Shown one piece after another: positions 8,632 to 17,942 of a stretch of DNA of 64,000 nucleotides (the stretch's first letter is position 1; every line of letters begins with the position of its first letter). Source of the stretch: Rhizorhapis suberifaciens (GTDB taxonomy: Bacteria; Pseudomonadota; Alphaproteobacteria; Sphingomonadales; Sphingomonadaceae); NCBI RefSeq assembly GCF_014200045.1, contig NZ_JACHOV010000006.1:124001-188000 (forward strand), in the 5' to 3' direction. The position numbers and the translations under genes were made by a program. The notes under the pieces were generated by a model, which saw only the letters and a program-made list of their open reading frames with translations, did no database searches and was not told where the DNA came from.

Positions 8632-9387
8632 ATGTCTGCACCTTCAACGAACCGAGTCGCCCTTGTGACCGGGGGTTCTCGTGGGATCGGTCGGGCTATC
8701 GCTCTCCGGCTTGCGCAGGATGGCTTTGATGTCGCAGTCAATGACATCCCATCGGCGATCGGCTGCGTTGAGGAATGCGTGGGGGAAATCAGGGCGCTTG
8801 GACGGCAGGCCGTCGCCGTGGTTGCCGACGTAACGGATCCGCAGGCCGTGGCCGGAATGGTCGCGGCGACGGTCGAAGGGCTCGGCCGGATCGACGTGGC
8901 CGTAGCGAATGCCGGGATTGCCCGTATCGAGAACTTCCTCGATATCACGGCGGAATCCTGGGACCAGGCCTTCGCCGTCAACACCAAAGGGGTGTTCCTG
9001 ACCTGGCAGGCGGCTGCGCGCCAAATGATCGCCGAGGGTCATGGCGGAAAGCTGATCGCTGCGGCCTCCCAGAATGCCTTTCGCGCGACGGATATTTTGC
9101 CGGCTTATGCGTGTAGCAAATGGGCCGTGCGCGGCCTTACCCAGGCCGCAGCGCAGGCCTTTGCGAAGTATGGCATCACCGCCAACGCCTACGCGCCCGG
9201 CGTCGTTGATACCCCGCTCTGGGATACTGCTCGCGATCTGTTCGATCATATTGTCCCGACAATTCCGCTTGGTCGCGCGCAGCAGCCTGAAGACGTAGCA
9301 AAGCTCGCATCCTTCTTTGCATCGCCCGAGTCCGATTACATGAGCGGCCAGACTGTGATCATGGATGGCGGCATGATCTTCTCCTGA
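8632..9387 (+). CDS. SDR-family NAD(P)-dependent dehydrogenase (possible sugar 1-dehydrogenase)
   Basis: A 251-aa classical short-chain dehydrogenase/reductase. The cofactor loop is TGGSRGIG (residues ~11-18), NAG is near 92, the catalytic Ser lies in AAASQNAF, and Tyr and Lys in YACSK (~157-161). The C-terminus ends D-G-G-M like 3-oxoacyl-ACP-reductase-type SDRs. Asp after the second strand (VAVND) suggests NAD preference, though NADP cannot be excluded. The start has GGGAG at a good distance. Upstream of dehydratase, lactonase and aldolase genes in the same orientation, its likely role is oxidation of an aldose or an alcohol intermediate; the substrate is unknown. Confidence 0.85.
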   Translation: MSAPSTNRVALVTGGSRGIGRAIALRLAQDGFDVAVNDIPSAIGCVEECVGEIRALGRQAVAVVADVTDPQAVAGMVAATVEGLGRIDVAVANAGIARIENFLDITAESWDQAFAVNTKGVFLTWQAAARQMIAEGHGGKLIAAASQNAFRATDILPAYACSKWAVRGLTQAAAQAFAKYGITANAYAPGVVDTPLWDTARDLFDHIVPTIPLGRAQQPEDVAKLASFFASPESDYMSGQTVIMDGGMIFS

Positions 9388-9511
9388 TGGATCTGAAGCG
9401 CTTACCTGTCCGCAGGTCAGCCTCTGGGCTGAACCCGTCAGCTAAACTTCAACATTTGCCGCCGCATTACTACCCGACGGCCTTGCCGTTGCCAAATCAA
9501 AGGCCCGCACA

Positions 9512-11329
9512 ATGACACATCCATCCGGGGATGATCATTATCGACCGCGACATCTGAGCAACCTGCGTTCGCGGGCATGGTTCGACAATCCCTCCAACCC
9601 GGAAATGACAGCGCTTTATATCGAGCGCTATCTGAATTTCGGATTGAGCCTTGAGGAGCTGCAGTCGGATCGCCCGATCATCGGGATTGCCCAGTCGGGA
9701 AGCGATCTCGTCCCCTGCAACCGGCATCATGTCGTTCTGGCGGATCGCGTTAAACAAGGCATTCGCGAAGCAGGGGGCATTCCGCTCGAATTCCCGATCC
9801 ATCCGATTCAGGAAACGGGCAGGCGCCCGACGCCCGGTATAGATCGGAACCTTGCCTATCTTGGCCTGGTCGAAGTACTCCACGGCTATCCCATTGATGG
9901 CGTCGTGCTCACCATAGGCTGTGACAAGACGACTCCCGCATGCCTGATGGCGGCGGCCACGATGAATATCCCGGCGATCGCGCTTTCGGTCGGGCCGATG
10001 CTGAACGGTAATTTCAAGGGGCGGCGCACCGGCTCGGGCACGGTCGCCTGGCAGGCGCGCGAGGCGCTGGCGCAGGGCAAGATCGACTACAAAGGGTTTG
10101 TCGAACTGGTGGCGTCCTCCGCGCCGTCGACGGGATATTGCAACACGATGGGCACAGCGACGACGATGAACTCGCTTTGCGAGGCACTCGGCATGTCGCT
10201 TCCCGGCTCCGCCGCAATTCCCGCACCGCATCGAGATCGTCAACAATGCGCGTGGGAAACCGGGCGCACGATCGTTGACATGGTCCACGCCGATCGCAAA
10301 CCCTCGGATATTCTGACACGGGCTGCATTCCTGAACGCAATCCGCGTCAATTCAGCGATTGGCGGATCGACCAATGCACCCATCCATCTGAACGCGATTG
10401 CCCGGCACATAGGTGTCGAACTGACGCTGGCGGACTGGGAGGAATATGGCGCCAAGGTGCCGCTGATCGTCAATCTCCAGCCGGCAGGCGAGTATCTTGG
10501 CGAAGACTTTTATCGTGCCGGTGGGGTGCCGGCGGTCATGGGTCAGCTGCGCTCCGTCGGGCTGATCGACGAAAGCGTGCTGACCGTCAACGGCCGTACC
10601 ATCGGCGAAAATATCGCGGCCGCGGAGGTCTATGATACCGATGTGATCCGGCCAATAGATCAGCCGCTCAAGATGGACGCCGGGCTTACTGTGCTGTCCG
10701 GCAATGTATTCGACGCAGCGGTGATGAAGCTTTCGGTCATCTCCGAGGAATTCAGAGGGCGCTACCTCAGCGACGCCGACGATCCGGACGCCTTTGTCGG
10801 CACTGCGCTCGTCTTCGATGGCCCGGAGGACTATCATGCCCGGATCAACGATCCTGCAACCAATGTTGATGCTCGCACCATTCTGATCATGCGCGGCGCG
10901 GGTCCAATTGGCTATCCAGGCGGAGCGGAGGTGGTCAACATGGGGCCTCCGGCGGCGTTGATCCAGGCGGGTGTCCATGCCCTGCCGTGCATAGGGGACG
11001 GGCGCCAGTCGGGCACAAGCGGCAGTCCATCGATCCTGAATGCGGCGCCCGAAGCTGCCGTGGGCGGCGGGCTTGCGCTACTGGAGACTGGCGATCGCAT
11101 TCGTGTCGACTTGAAAAGCAAACGCGTCGACATGCTCATTTCGGACGAGGAACTCGAACGCCGCCGGGCGGCGCAGGACGCAACCCCTTACCAAGTGGTC
11201 GCCTCGCAGACGCCATGGCAGGAGATCCATAGGCAGACCGTCGGACAATTCGACGGCGGCGCGGTGATCGAACTTGCGGTCAAATATCAACGCATCGCCG
11301 AAAAAGGATTGCCACGGGAGAATCACTGA
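9512..11329 (+). CDS. IlvD/Edd-family dehydratase, sugar-acid type
   Basis: An iron-sulfur dehydratase of the dihydroxy-acid/6-phosphogluconate dehydratase family (605 aa). Conserved Cys residues that hold the cluster are visible in [18 protein letters not shown] and GYCNTMGTA. The C-terminal half has the [10 protein letters not shown] and [11 protein letters not shown] segments. The length and these variants resemble sugar-acid dehydratases (arabonate/xylonate-like) more than biosynthetic IlvD. It would turn an aldonic acid into a 2-keto-3-deoxy acid. Its stop codon overlaps the lactonase start by 1 bp (TGATG), so the two are translationally coupled. Confidence 0.88.
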   Translation: MTHPSGDDHYRPRHLSNLRSRAWFDNPSNPEMTALYIERYLNFGLSLEELQSDRPIIGIAQSGSDLVPCNRHHVVLADRVKQGIREAGGIPLEFPIHPIQETGRRPTPGIDRNLAYLGLVEVLHGYPIDGVVLTIGCDKTTPACLMAAATMNIPAIALSVGPMLNGNFKGRRTGSGTVAWQAREALAQGKIDYKGFVELVASSAPSTGYCNTMGTATTMNSLCEALGMSLPGSAAIPAPHRDRQQCAWETGRTIVDMVHADRKPSDILTRAAFLNAIRVNSAIGGSTNAPIHLNAIARHIGVELTLADWEEYGAKVPLIVNLQPAGEYLGEDFYRAGGVPAVMGQLRSVGLIDESVLTVNGRTIGENIAAAEVYDTDVIRPIDQPLKMDAGLTVLSGNVFDAAVMKLSVISEEFRGRYLSDADDPDAFVGTALVFDGPEDYHARINDPATNVDARTILIMRGAGPIGYPGGAEVVNMGPPAALIQAGVHALPCIGDGRQSGTSGSPSILNAAPEAAVGGGLALLETGDRIRVDLKSKRVDMLISDEELERRRAAQDATPYQVVASQTPWQEIHRQTVGQFDGGAVIELAVKYQRIAEKGLPRENH

Positions 11330-12186
11330 TGGTTACAGTCGTGCCCGGCAGCGGACATTCTGTATTGGGCGAGGGACCAATCTGGTCCGAAGAACGTAAC
11401 GCCGTTTTTTGGACCGACATTCTCGGCAAGCGCCTCAATCGACTATCTCTCGAGGACGGAACCGTGACGGGCTGGAATATGCCCGAAGCAATCGGATGGG
11501 TGATAGAGCGCGCAAATCATCCGGGGCTCCTCGTCGGGCTCGCCAGCGGGTTTGCCGATCTCGATCTCGATCCCTTCGACCTCAGGCCGTTCCACGATCC
11601 AGAGCCGGACAAGCCCGGCAATCGCATGAACGATGCTAAAGCGGATTCCCATGGGCGGATCTGGTGCGGGACCATGCCCTTCGATTGGCGGGGCGCCGGT
11701 GCCAGTGGCTCTCTTTACCGCCTCGACCCCGATCGTAATTGTGCCAGGGTTGACGGCCCTTATACCATCCCCAATGGCCCTGCGATCGATCGCGCCGACG
11801 CCATGATGTTCCACACAGACACCATGGAACGGATAATCTACCGCATCGACATCCATAGTGATGGTAGCCTCGGACCACGTAAGCCCCACATCATTTTCGA
11901 TGAGGATTGGGGGCTTCCCGATGGCATGACATTCGACGCCGATGGATGCCTTTGGGTAGCGCATTGGGGAACCGGACAGGTCAGTCGCTTCGATCCCGAT
12001 GGACGCCGCGAGCGAGCGATCAGGCTTCCAGCCTCGCAGATCACCAGTATGGTGTTCGCAGGAGCGGATCTGGATCGCATGTTCGTCACCTCCGCCGCCG
12101 AAAATGTATCGGAAGAGCATGGCGGAGCGCTGTTCGAGGTCGATCCCGGTTGCCGGGGACTGCCTACGCTCAAGTTCGGCGGATAA
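11329..12186 (+). CDS. SMP-30/gluconolactonase family protein
   Basis: A 285-aa six-bladed beta-propeller lactonase of the SMP-30/regucalcin family, metal-dependent. Family signs are the E-G-P-I-W N-terminal motif (metal-ligand Glu), R-M-N-D-A-K-A-D (metal-ligand Asn) near residue 103, the N-G-P-A-I-D turn, and L-P-D-G-M-T-F-D with ligand Asp near 200. It would hydrolyse a sugar lactone to the aldonate, the step between the SDR and the dehydratase. It is coupled to the dehydratase by TGATG. No signal peptide, so a cytoplasmic enzyme. About 47 bp separate it from the aldolase gene. Confidence 0.88.
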   Translation: MVTVVPGSGHSVLGEGPIWSEERNAVFWTDILGKRLNRLSLEDGTVTGWNMPEAIGWVIERANHPGLLVGLASGFADLDLDPFDLRPFHDPEPDKPGNRMNDAKADSHGRIWCGTMPFDWRGAGASGSLYRLDPDRNCARVDGPYTIPNGPAIDRADAMMFHTDTMERIIYRIDIHSDGSLGPRKPHIIFDEDWGLPDGMTFDADGCLWVAHWGTGQVSRFDPDGRRERAIRLPASQITSMVFAGADLDRMFVTSAAENVSEEHGGALFEVDPGCRGLPTLKFGG

Positions 12187-12232
12187 CGTGCGACGTCCTG
12201 ATATGTGCCTGAGAAAAGATGGAGCATAAAGC

Positions 12233-13033
12233 ATGGTGCACAAGCCGAACAGATTCAAAGCCGGCCTGAAGCAGGGGCAAATTCAAATCGGCCTGTGGCT
12301 TTCGACGGGCGAGCCCTATTTGGCGGATGTCGCGGGACACGCTGGATTTGACTGGCTGGTCATTGATGGGGAGCACGGACCCAACGACCTCAAAAGCATC
12401 CTTGCTCAACTCCAGGTCCTGGAATCATCTGATGCCGAGGCTGTCGTCAGGCTGCCCGTAGGTGAAAAATGGATGATCAAGCAGATGCTGGACATCGGGG
12501 CTCGCACGCTCCTTATCCCCATGGTGAACTCGGCGGAGGAGGCCGAAGAACTCGTCAGATCCGTTCGATATCCGCCCAAGGGCGACCGCGGAATGGGGGC
12601 GATGACCGCCAGGGCCTCCCAATTCGGCGCTATTTCCAATTATGTCGATATCGCCGAAAGTGAAATATGCTTGCTGATTCAAGTGGAAACCAAGCGCGCT
12701 TTGGCCGACATTGAACGCATATCCCGCGTTAAAGGCATCGACGGCATATTTATCGGCCCAGCGGATTTGGCGGCGGATATGGGGGGTGCTTTTGATAGTG
12801 AAATTGTGCTCTCTGCAATCGGCAACGCGATCAAGAAGATCCGGATGGCAAACAGACCCGCCGGAATTTTGACGTTCGACGAAAAACTGAACAAGAATTT
12901 CATTGATCAGGGGGCGACCTTTGTCGCTGTCGGTGCTGACGTCGCAGAACTCAGCAGAGCTCTTCGCACGCTAAGCGCGCGCTATGGGCGCGGCGGCGCG
13001 GCGGACCTAACAACATCACAAGCAACATATTGA
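12233..13033 (+). CDS. HpcH/HpaI-family (class II) aldolase
   Basis: A 266-aa TIM-barrel metal-dependent aldolase of the HpcH/HpaI family, which cleaves 2-keto-3-deoxy acids to pyruvate plus an aldehyde. Visible motifs: the I-Q-I-G-L-W opening, W-L-V-I-D-G-E-H-G-P-N (catalytic His-Asp region), V-R-L-P-V near 80, I-P-M-V-N near 96, Q-V-E-T (metal-ligand Glu) near 147 and F-I-G-P-A-D-L-A-A-D (metal-ligand Asp) near 170. The order after SDR, dehydratase and lactonase fits the last step of a non-phosphorylative sugar-acid pathway. The aldehyde released could be used by the dehydrogenase at 14226. Confidence 0.88.
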   Translation: MVHKPNRFKAGLKQGQIQIGLWLSTGEPYLADVAGHAGFDWLVIDGEHGPNDLKSILAQLQVLESSDAEAVVRLPVGEKWMIKQMLDIGARTLLIPMVNSAEEAEELVRSVRYPPKGDRGMGAMTARASQFGAISNYVDIAESEICLLIQVETKRALADIERISRVKGIDGIFIGPADLAADMGGAFDSEIVLSAIGNAIKKIRMANRPAGILTFDEKLNKNFIDQGATFVAVGADVAELSRALRTLSARYGRGGAADLTTSQATY

Positions 13034-13093
13034 TCTAGTATTTGTGGGGGCACTGGTCGATTTTGGCTTGGGTTCCGGAAAGATTATTGGGAC

Positions 13094-13110
13094 ACATATC
13101 ACCAATATGT
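13094..13110. promoter_or_regulatory. Candidate operator upstream of the GAF/Fis regulator gene
   Basis: ACATAT and ATATGT are perfect inverted 6-bp arms separated by CACCA, 24 bp before the regulator start codon, in an AT-rich stretch after the aldolase gene. The position suits an autoregulatory operator or a promoter-overlapping site. This is inferred from symmetry and position only. Confidence 0.4.
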
Positions 13111-13133
13111 CATAGTGTTCGGTCGGAGAGAAA

Positions 13134-14087
13134 ATGATGGGCATGGCGGCGAATCACGTCGATATCGTTCTGGATACATTGCAGACACCGAACGCAGCTG
13201 CCCTTTCGTCGGTAAAGGCCTCCTGGTTCCGCTCGGCGCTGCATCATGGTCTTGATCCCGCCGCCACGCGGCCGCGCGAACTCATCGGCGAGCGCAAGCT
13301 GCATGAATTGCGCGATTTGCACTCCTCCTTCCTCTTGGCCGCCCGCCCGGTTCTCGACGAAATTTCAAGGTCGGTCGGTCGATCAGGCTGCGGTGTTGCT
13401 CTGACCAACGCGGATGGCATCATTCTCGAGGGCCGCGTCGCGGCAGGCGACGCTGATCATTTTGCTTCCTCCGGCTTGGTCGAGGGCTCGCAATGGTCCG
13501 AGGCTATCGAAGGGACCAACGGAATCGGCACATGCCTTCTGGAAGCCAGACCGGTGATCATCCACAAGGGTCAGCATTTCTATCAACGCAATATCGACAT
13601 CAGCTGTATTGATGCACCGATCTTTGACCCGACGGGACGCCTCGTGGGCGCCATCGACGTAACAAGCTGCCGGCTGGATCACGGTTCCGCCATGGCAGAG
13701 ATGATCGGGGGCATTGTACGAGAAGCGGCGCGTCGCATCGAGCGGGACTATTTCTGTCGGCATTTCGATGATTCTCGCGTAATCTTTCTGGCGGAGGCCA
13801 GCATTGGTACGGAATTACTGGCGGTTGATGCTGACGATCTGGTCATTGGCGCGTCACGAGCTGCGCGTCTACGCCTTGACATAACTGACCAGATGATTGC
13901 TCGCCCCCAACCGGTCGTTCAGGTGATCGGACTAAACCAGAGTCTTTCGTTCGAGGATAGTCAGCAGAGGGTCATTCGCCAGGCGTTGGCGAAGGCTGGG
14001 GGCAACGCGACGCAAGCAGCCCAACAGCTTGGAGTGTCCCGCGCGACTTTCTATCGGCGGATGCGACATGCAGGCTTGCGTCAATAG
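13134..14087 (+). CDS. GAF-domain transcriptional regulator with C-terminal Fis-type HTH
   Basis: 317 aa. The N-terminal ~190 residues match the GAF sensor of AcoR-like activators: S-W-x-R near 30, the aligned GLVEGSQWSEAIEGTNGIG segment near 120-138, and H-F-Y-Q-R-N-I-D-I-S-C-I-D-A-P-I-F-D. The C-terminus has a Fis-family helix-turn-helix (G-G-N-A-T-Q-A-A-Q-Q-L-G-V-S-R-A-T-F-Y-R). The central AAA+ sigma-54 interaction domain of true AcoR proteins is absent, so it probably works with another sigma factor. The ATG follows GGAGAG. It lies directly upstream of, and parallel to, the aldehyde dehydrogenase gene and is its likely regulator. Confidence 0.85.
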   Translation: MMGMAANHVDIVLDTLQTPNAAALSSVKASWFRSALHHGLDPAATRPRELIGERKLHELRDLHSSFLLAARPVLDEISRSVGRSGCGVALTNADGIILEGRVAAGDADHFASSGLVEGSQWSEAIEGTNGIGTCLLEARPVIIHKGQHFYQRNIDISCIDAPIFDPTGRLVGAIDVTSCRLDHGSAMAEMIGGIVREAARRIERDYFCRHFDDSRVIFLAEASIGTELLAVDADDLVIGASRAARLRLDITDQMIARPQPVVQVIGLNQSLSFEDSQQRVIRQALAKAGGNATQAAQQLGVSRATFYRRMRHAGLRQ

Positions 14088-14097
14088 TTTGGAATAG

Positions 14098-14115
14098 TGT
14101 CTCAATGCTGAGACA
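14098..14115. promoter_or_regulatory. Perfect palindrome, candidate binding site of the GAF/Fis regulator
   Basis: TGTCTCA-ATGC-TGAGACA: 7-bp arms with no mismatch and a 4-bp spacer. It starts 11 bp after the regulator stop codon and ends 110 bp before the aldehyde dehydrogenase start. Activators with Fis-type domains bind such dyads upstream of promoters. It is too short and has no T-run for a terminator. Confidence 0.6.
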
Positions 14116-14225
14116 CAACGACCGCCTTGCAGGGTCCCGCCCCTTCTTACCTCGACGCGGTCTTGATAAAACGCACCTTCTAAAGTCGCCAATGTGGCTC
14201 ATTCGATAATAGAAGGATAGCGATA

Positions 14226-15749
14226 ATGGATATGCTCGTCGCAGAGTCATCGCCAATGCTGAAAGCGCCGTTCGCTGCGCGATATGACAATTTCATCGGC
14301 GGCCAGTGGGTCGCTCCCAAGGCAGGCCGCTATTTCGAGAACGTCTCGCCGATCACGGGCAAGGTTGTTGGCCAGATCGCGCGATCCGATGCCGCGGATA
14401 TAGAGCTTGCGCTTGATGCGGCGCACCTTGCTAAGGACGCCTGGGGCCGCACCTCGCCTGCAGAACGCGCGCAGATCCTCAACCGGATCGCCGATCGCAT
14501 GCAGGAGAATATCGAAAAGCTGGCCACCGCCGAGACCTGGGACAACGGAAAGCCAATCCGGGAAACGATGGCGGCCGACATGCCGCTGGCCATCGATCAT
14601 TTCCGCTACTTTGCAGGGGCCATTCGCGCGCAGGAGGGTTCGCTCAGCGAAATCGATCATGACACCGTGGCCTATCATTTCCACGAACCGCTTGGCGTGG
14701 TCGGCCAGATCATACCGTGGAACTTCCCATTGCTGATGGCGATGTGGAAGCTTGCTCCCGCGCTCGCTGCCGGAAATTGCGTTGTTCTCAAGCCGGCGGA
14801 ACAGACGCCAGCTTCGATCATGGTCTGGATGGAGATTGTCGCCGATCTTCTGCCTCCCGGCGTGGTGAATATCGTCAACGGCTTTGGCCTGGAGGCAGGC
14901 AAGCCGCTCGCCTCGTCCAGCCGGATTTCCAAGATCGCGTTTACCGGCGAAACCACGACCGGCCGCCTCATCATGCAATATGCGAGCGAGAACCTCATTC
15001 CGGTGACGCTCGAACTGGGTGGGAAGTCGCCGAACATCTTCTTTGAGGACGTGGCGCGGGCGGACGACGATTTCTTCGACAAAGCGATCGAGGGCTTCGT
15101 AATGTTCGCGCTTAACCAGGGTGAAGTTTGCACCTGCCCGAGCCGCGCGCTGATCCACGAGAAAATCTATGACCGATTCATGGAACGCGCGTTGAAGCGC
15201 GTCGGCGAGATCGTTCAGGGCAATCCCCTCGATCCTGCGACCATGATCGGAGCGCAGGCTTCGTCCGAACAGCGCGAGAAGATCCTGAGCTACTTCGACA
15301 TCGGCAAGCAGGAAGGCGCGGAACTGCTGATTGGCGGAGAGGCGGCCAGCCTTCCGGGTGAACTGGCAGGCGGTTATTATGTGAAACCCACTGTCTTCCG
15401 CGGCCACAACAAGATGCGGATCTTTCAGGAAGAAATCTTTGGGCCTGTGGTTTCGGTCACGACCTTCAAGGACGAGGAAGAGGCTCTTTCGATCGCCAAC
15501 GACACGCTTTATGGGCTGGGCGCCGGGATATGGAGCCGCGAGACCAATACCTGCTATCGTTTCGGACGCGCGATTCAGGCGGGCCGGGTGTGGACGAACT
15601 GCTATCATACCTATCCCGCGCACGCCGCCTTTGGCGGATACAAGCAGTCGGGTATCGGTCGCGAGACCCACAAGATGATGCTCGATCATTATCAGCAGAC
15701 CAAGAATATGCTTGTCAGCTATAGTCCGAAGAAGCTCGGCTTCTTCTGA
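14226..15749 (+). CDS. NAD-dependent aldehyde dehydrogenase (AldB/ExaC-like)
   Basis: A 507-aa aldehyde dehydrogenase oxidising short aldehydes to acids. Visible parts are P-W-N-F-P (cofactor region) near 164, L-E-L-G-G-K-S-P-N with the general-base Glu near 267, the nucleophile Cys302 in [12 protein letters not shown], and E-E-I-F-G-P-V near 400. The double-Cys motif and the C-terminal S-P-K-K-L-G-F-F are typical of the AldB/ExaC (acetaldehyde, chloroacetaldehyde) branch. A palindrome lies upstream, and a DUF779 gene, a usual companion of this branch, follows. Plausible substrates are the aldehyde from the aldolase upstream or 3-hydroxypropanal for the module downstream. Confidence 0.92.
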   Translation: MDMLVAESSPMLKAPFAARYDNFIGGQWVAPKAGRYFENVSPITGKVVGQIARSDAADIELALDAAHLAKDAWGRTSPAERAQILNRIADRMQENIEKLATAETWDNGKPIRETMAADMPLAIDHFRYFAGAIRAQEGSLSEIDHDTVAYHFHEPLGVVGQIIPWNFPLLMAMWKLAPALAAGNCVVLKPAEQTPASIMVWMEIVADLLPPGVVNIVNGFGLEAGKPLASSSRISKIAFTGETTTGRLIMQYASENLIPVTLELGGKSPNIFFEDVARADDDFFDKAIEGFVMFALNQGEVCTCPSRALIHEKIYDRFMERALKRVGEIVQGNPLDPATMIGAQASSEQREKILSYFDIGKQEGAELLIGGEAASLPGELAGGYYVKPTVFRGHNKMRIFQEEIFGPVVSVTTFKDEEEALSIANDTLYGLGAGIWSRETNTCYRFGRAIQAGRVWTNCYHTYPAHAAFGGYKQSGIGRETHKMMLDHYQQTKNMLVSYSPKKLGFF

Positions 15750-15758
15750 CGGGATCAT

Positions 15759-15806
15759 GCGGGGGCTGAGCGTTCGAGATTCTCTGTCTTGGTGCAAAGC
15801 CCCCGC
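15759..15806. terminator. Hairpin after the aldehyde dehydrogenase gene
   Basis: GCGGGGGCT (15759-15767) and AGCCCCCGC (15798-15806) are perfect 9-bp arms around a ~30-nt loop, starting 10 bp after the stop codon. There is no clear T-run, so it could lower read-through into the DUF779 gene or protect the 3' end of the transcript. Confidence 0.45.
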
Positions 15807-15881
15807 TTCCATTCCGGCCATATCGCACGACGGCCGCCTTATGCAGGTGGATCGACAGGCTCAAAGTGAAGGAATGCTATC

Positions 15882-16277
15882 GTGGCTGAAGAGATATTCG
15901 ACAGCCGGCGGGTGATTGCGACGGACAAGGCGCTGGCGCTGATCGAAGAGTTGAAGCGTGAATATGGCGCGTTGCTGTTTCATCAATCCGGGGGCTGCTG
16001 CGACGGGTCATCGCCGATGTGCTATCCGCTCGGGGACTTTCGCATCGGCGACAATGACATCCTGCTCGGCGAGGTCGCCGGAACGTCGGTTTACATCGGG
16101 CGTGCGCAGGGCGAGGCGTGGAAACACACCCAGCTCATCCTGGATGTTGTTCCGGGACGCGGCGGCATGTTCAGCCTGGAGAACGGCCGCGAGGTTCGAT
16201 TTCTTTCGCGCGGCCGGGTCTTTAGCCAGTCCGAATATGCGGCCCTGGCCGCCGGGGGCTTTACGCCTGAACGTTGA
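15882..16277 (+). CDS. DUF779 family protein
   Basis: A 131-aa protein of the DUF779 family. These small proteins are found beside aldehyde and alcohol dehydrogenase genes and have no proven function. Conserved residues seen here include [15 protein letters not shown] (three Cys and a His close together near 35-48), [14 protein letters not shown] near 90, and a C-terminal R-F-L-S-R-G-R. The Cys cluster could bind a metal. The start is GTG with GAAGGA upstream. The tight link to the dehydrogenase suggests a shared function, for example maturation or detoxification. Confidence 0.85.
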   Translation: MAEEIFDSRRVIATDKALALIEELKREYGALLFHQSGGCCDGSSPMCYPLGDFRIGDNDILLGEVAGTSVYIGRAQGEAWKHTQLILDVVPGRGGMFSLENGREVRFLSRGRVFSQSEYAALAAGGFTPER

Positions 16278-16390
16278 TGGTCGTGTCGAGGACTGCGGAT
16301 GTCCGCCTCCGAGGCAGGCCGGGAAGACGCGATAGGGTAGAATTATTTGAGGAGGGCGTTTTGTCACTTTTTCAGCAGCGGGAGCGGGTT

Positions 16391-17917
16391 GTGAATGGAT
16401 CTGAAACACAGTCTCCGGCGCCGCTCCAGACCATAGGCAACTTCATCTCTGGTGAGCATAACCTGGCACCGGACGGGCGGACCCAGGACGTCTTCAATCC
16501 TGCAGCCGGAATCGTGACGGCGCGCGTGCAGCTGTCATCGCGTGCGGACATCGATACGGCCGTTGCCTCAGCGCTCGCCGCCTTTCCCGAATGGGCCGAT
16601 ACCCCTCCCATCCGCCGGGCGCGGATCATGAACCGCTTTCTTGGCCTCGTGAACCAGCGCCGGGACGAGTTGGCTCGCGCTATCACGGCTGAGCATGGCA
16701 AGATATTCTCGGATGCGCAGGGCGAGGTGGATCGCGCCATCGATGTGATCGAATTTGCCTGCGGCATTCCACACCTCCTGAAGGGCGACTTCAGCGATCA
16801 GGCATCGACGGGAATCGACAATTGGACTCTGCGCCAGCCGCTGGGCGTGGTGGCGGGCATCACACCCTTCAACTTCCCCGTCATGGTGCCTGCGTGGATG
16901 TATCCGGTGGCGATCGCGGCCGGCAACAGCTTCATATTGAAGCCGAGTCCAATCGATCCCACGCCCGCGCTGATGGTCGCCGAACTCTTTCGCGAGGCAG
17001 GTCTGCCCGAAGGGGTCTTCAATGTGGTGCAGGGCGACAAGGAAGCCGTAGACGCGCTGCTGGAGCACCCTGATGTCCAGGCCGTCTCCTTTGTCGGCTC
17101 GACACCCATCGCCAACTATGTCTATGAGACGGGCGCTCGGACGGGTAAGCGCGTGCAGGCGCTGGGCGGAGCGAAGAACCACCTCGTGGTGATGCCCGAC
17201 GCAGATATCGACAAGTCGGTCGACGCCCTGATCGGGGCGGCGTACGGCTCGGCGGGCGAGCGGTGCATGGCGATCTCGGTGGCTGTGCTCGTGGGAGACG
17301 TGGCCGACAGGATCGTCACGGAACTGAAGGCGCGCGCCGAGCGGCTCGTCGTCAACGATGGTTTGGAACCTGGCGTCGAAATGGGGCCTATCGTGACGCC
17401 CGCGGCCCGTCAGCGTATCTCCGGTTACATCGATGCCGGCGTGGCGGAAGGCGCTTCGCTTCTGGTTGACGGTCGCCGCTTCAGTGTGGAGGGCCGCGAG
17501 AACGGGTTTTTCCTGGGGGCCACTCTTTTCGACCATGTCACGCCCGGCATGAAGATTTACCGCGAAGAGATTTTCGGCCCAGTGCTTGCGTGCGTTCGCG
17601 TAGACTCTCTCGACGACGCCGTCCGCCTTATCAATGCACATGAATTTGGAAACGGAGTGAGTCTTTTCACCCGCGACGGTGGCGCGGCCCGCGAGTTCGG
17701 GCGGCGCATCCAGGTCGGCATGGTCGGCATTAACGTGCCGATCCCCGTTCCTATGGCCTGGCACGGATTCGGCGGCTGGAAGAAGAGCCTTTTCGGTGGG
17801 ATGCACGCATATGGCGAAGAGGGGGTGCGCTTCTACACCCGCCAGAAGTCGATCATGCAGCGCTGGCCCGACGGCATCGGCAAAGGAGCCGAGTTCGCCA
17901 TGCCGGTTGCCCGTTAG
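16391..17917 (+). CDS. CoA-acylating (methyl)malonate-semialdehyde dehydrogenase (MmsA/DddC type)
   Basis: 508 aa from the GTG at 16391; a TTG at 16361 with a better GGAGG is an alternative start. Family signs are [19 protein letters not shown], the aligned G-G-A-K-N-H segment, the nucleophile Cys in G-S-A-G-E-R-C-M-A and the conserved ending F-Y-T-R-Q-K. The enzyme turns malonate or methylmalonate semialdehyde plus CoA and NAD into acetyl- or propionyl-CoA, CO2 and NADH. It heads a run of closely spaced genes (CoA-transferase after 25 bp, hydratase, GMC dehydrogenase, reductase). In that company a DddC-like role in 3-hydroxypropionate oxidation is more likely than valine breakdown. Confidence 0.9.
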   Translation: MNGSETQSPAPLQTIGNFISGEHNLAPDGRTQDVFNPAAGIVTARVQLSSRADIDTAVASALAAFPEWADTPPIRRARIMNRFLGLVNQRRDELARAITAEHGKIFSDAQGEVDRAIDVIEFACGIPHLLKGDFSDQASTGIDNWTLRQPLGVVAGITPFNFPVMVPAWMYPVAIAAGNSFILKPSPIDPTPALMVAELFREAGLPEGVFNVVQGDKEAVDALLEHPDVQAVSFVGSTPIANYVYETGARTGKRVQALGGAKNHLVVMPDADIDKSVDALIGAAYGSAGERCMAISVAVLVGDVADRIVTELKARAERLVVNDGLEPGVEMGPIVTPAARQRISGYIDAGVAEGASLLVDGRRFSVEGRENGFFLGATLFDHVTPGMKIYREEIFGPVLACVRVDSLDDAVRLINAHEFGNGVSLFTRDGGAAREFGRRIQVGMVGINVPIPVPMAWHGFGGWKKSLFGGMHAYGEEGVRFYTRQKSIMQRWPDGIGKGAEFAMPVAR

Positions 17918-17942
17918 GCGCCCAACCACAGGAGAAACCAAG

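Noticed and set aside
14247-15821. 524-aa open frame antisense to the aldehyde dehydrogenase
   Set aside because: The sense gene is clearly real, and the antisense translation is Arg/His-rich without family signs.
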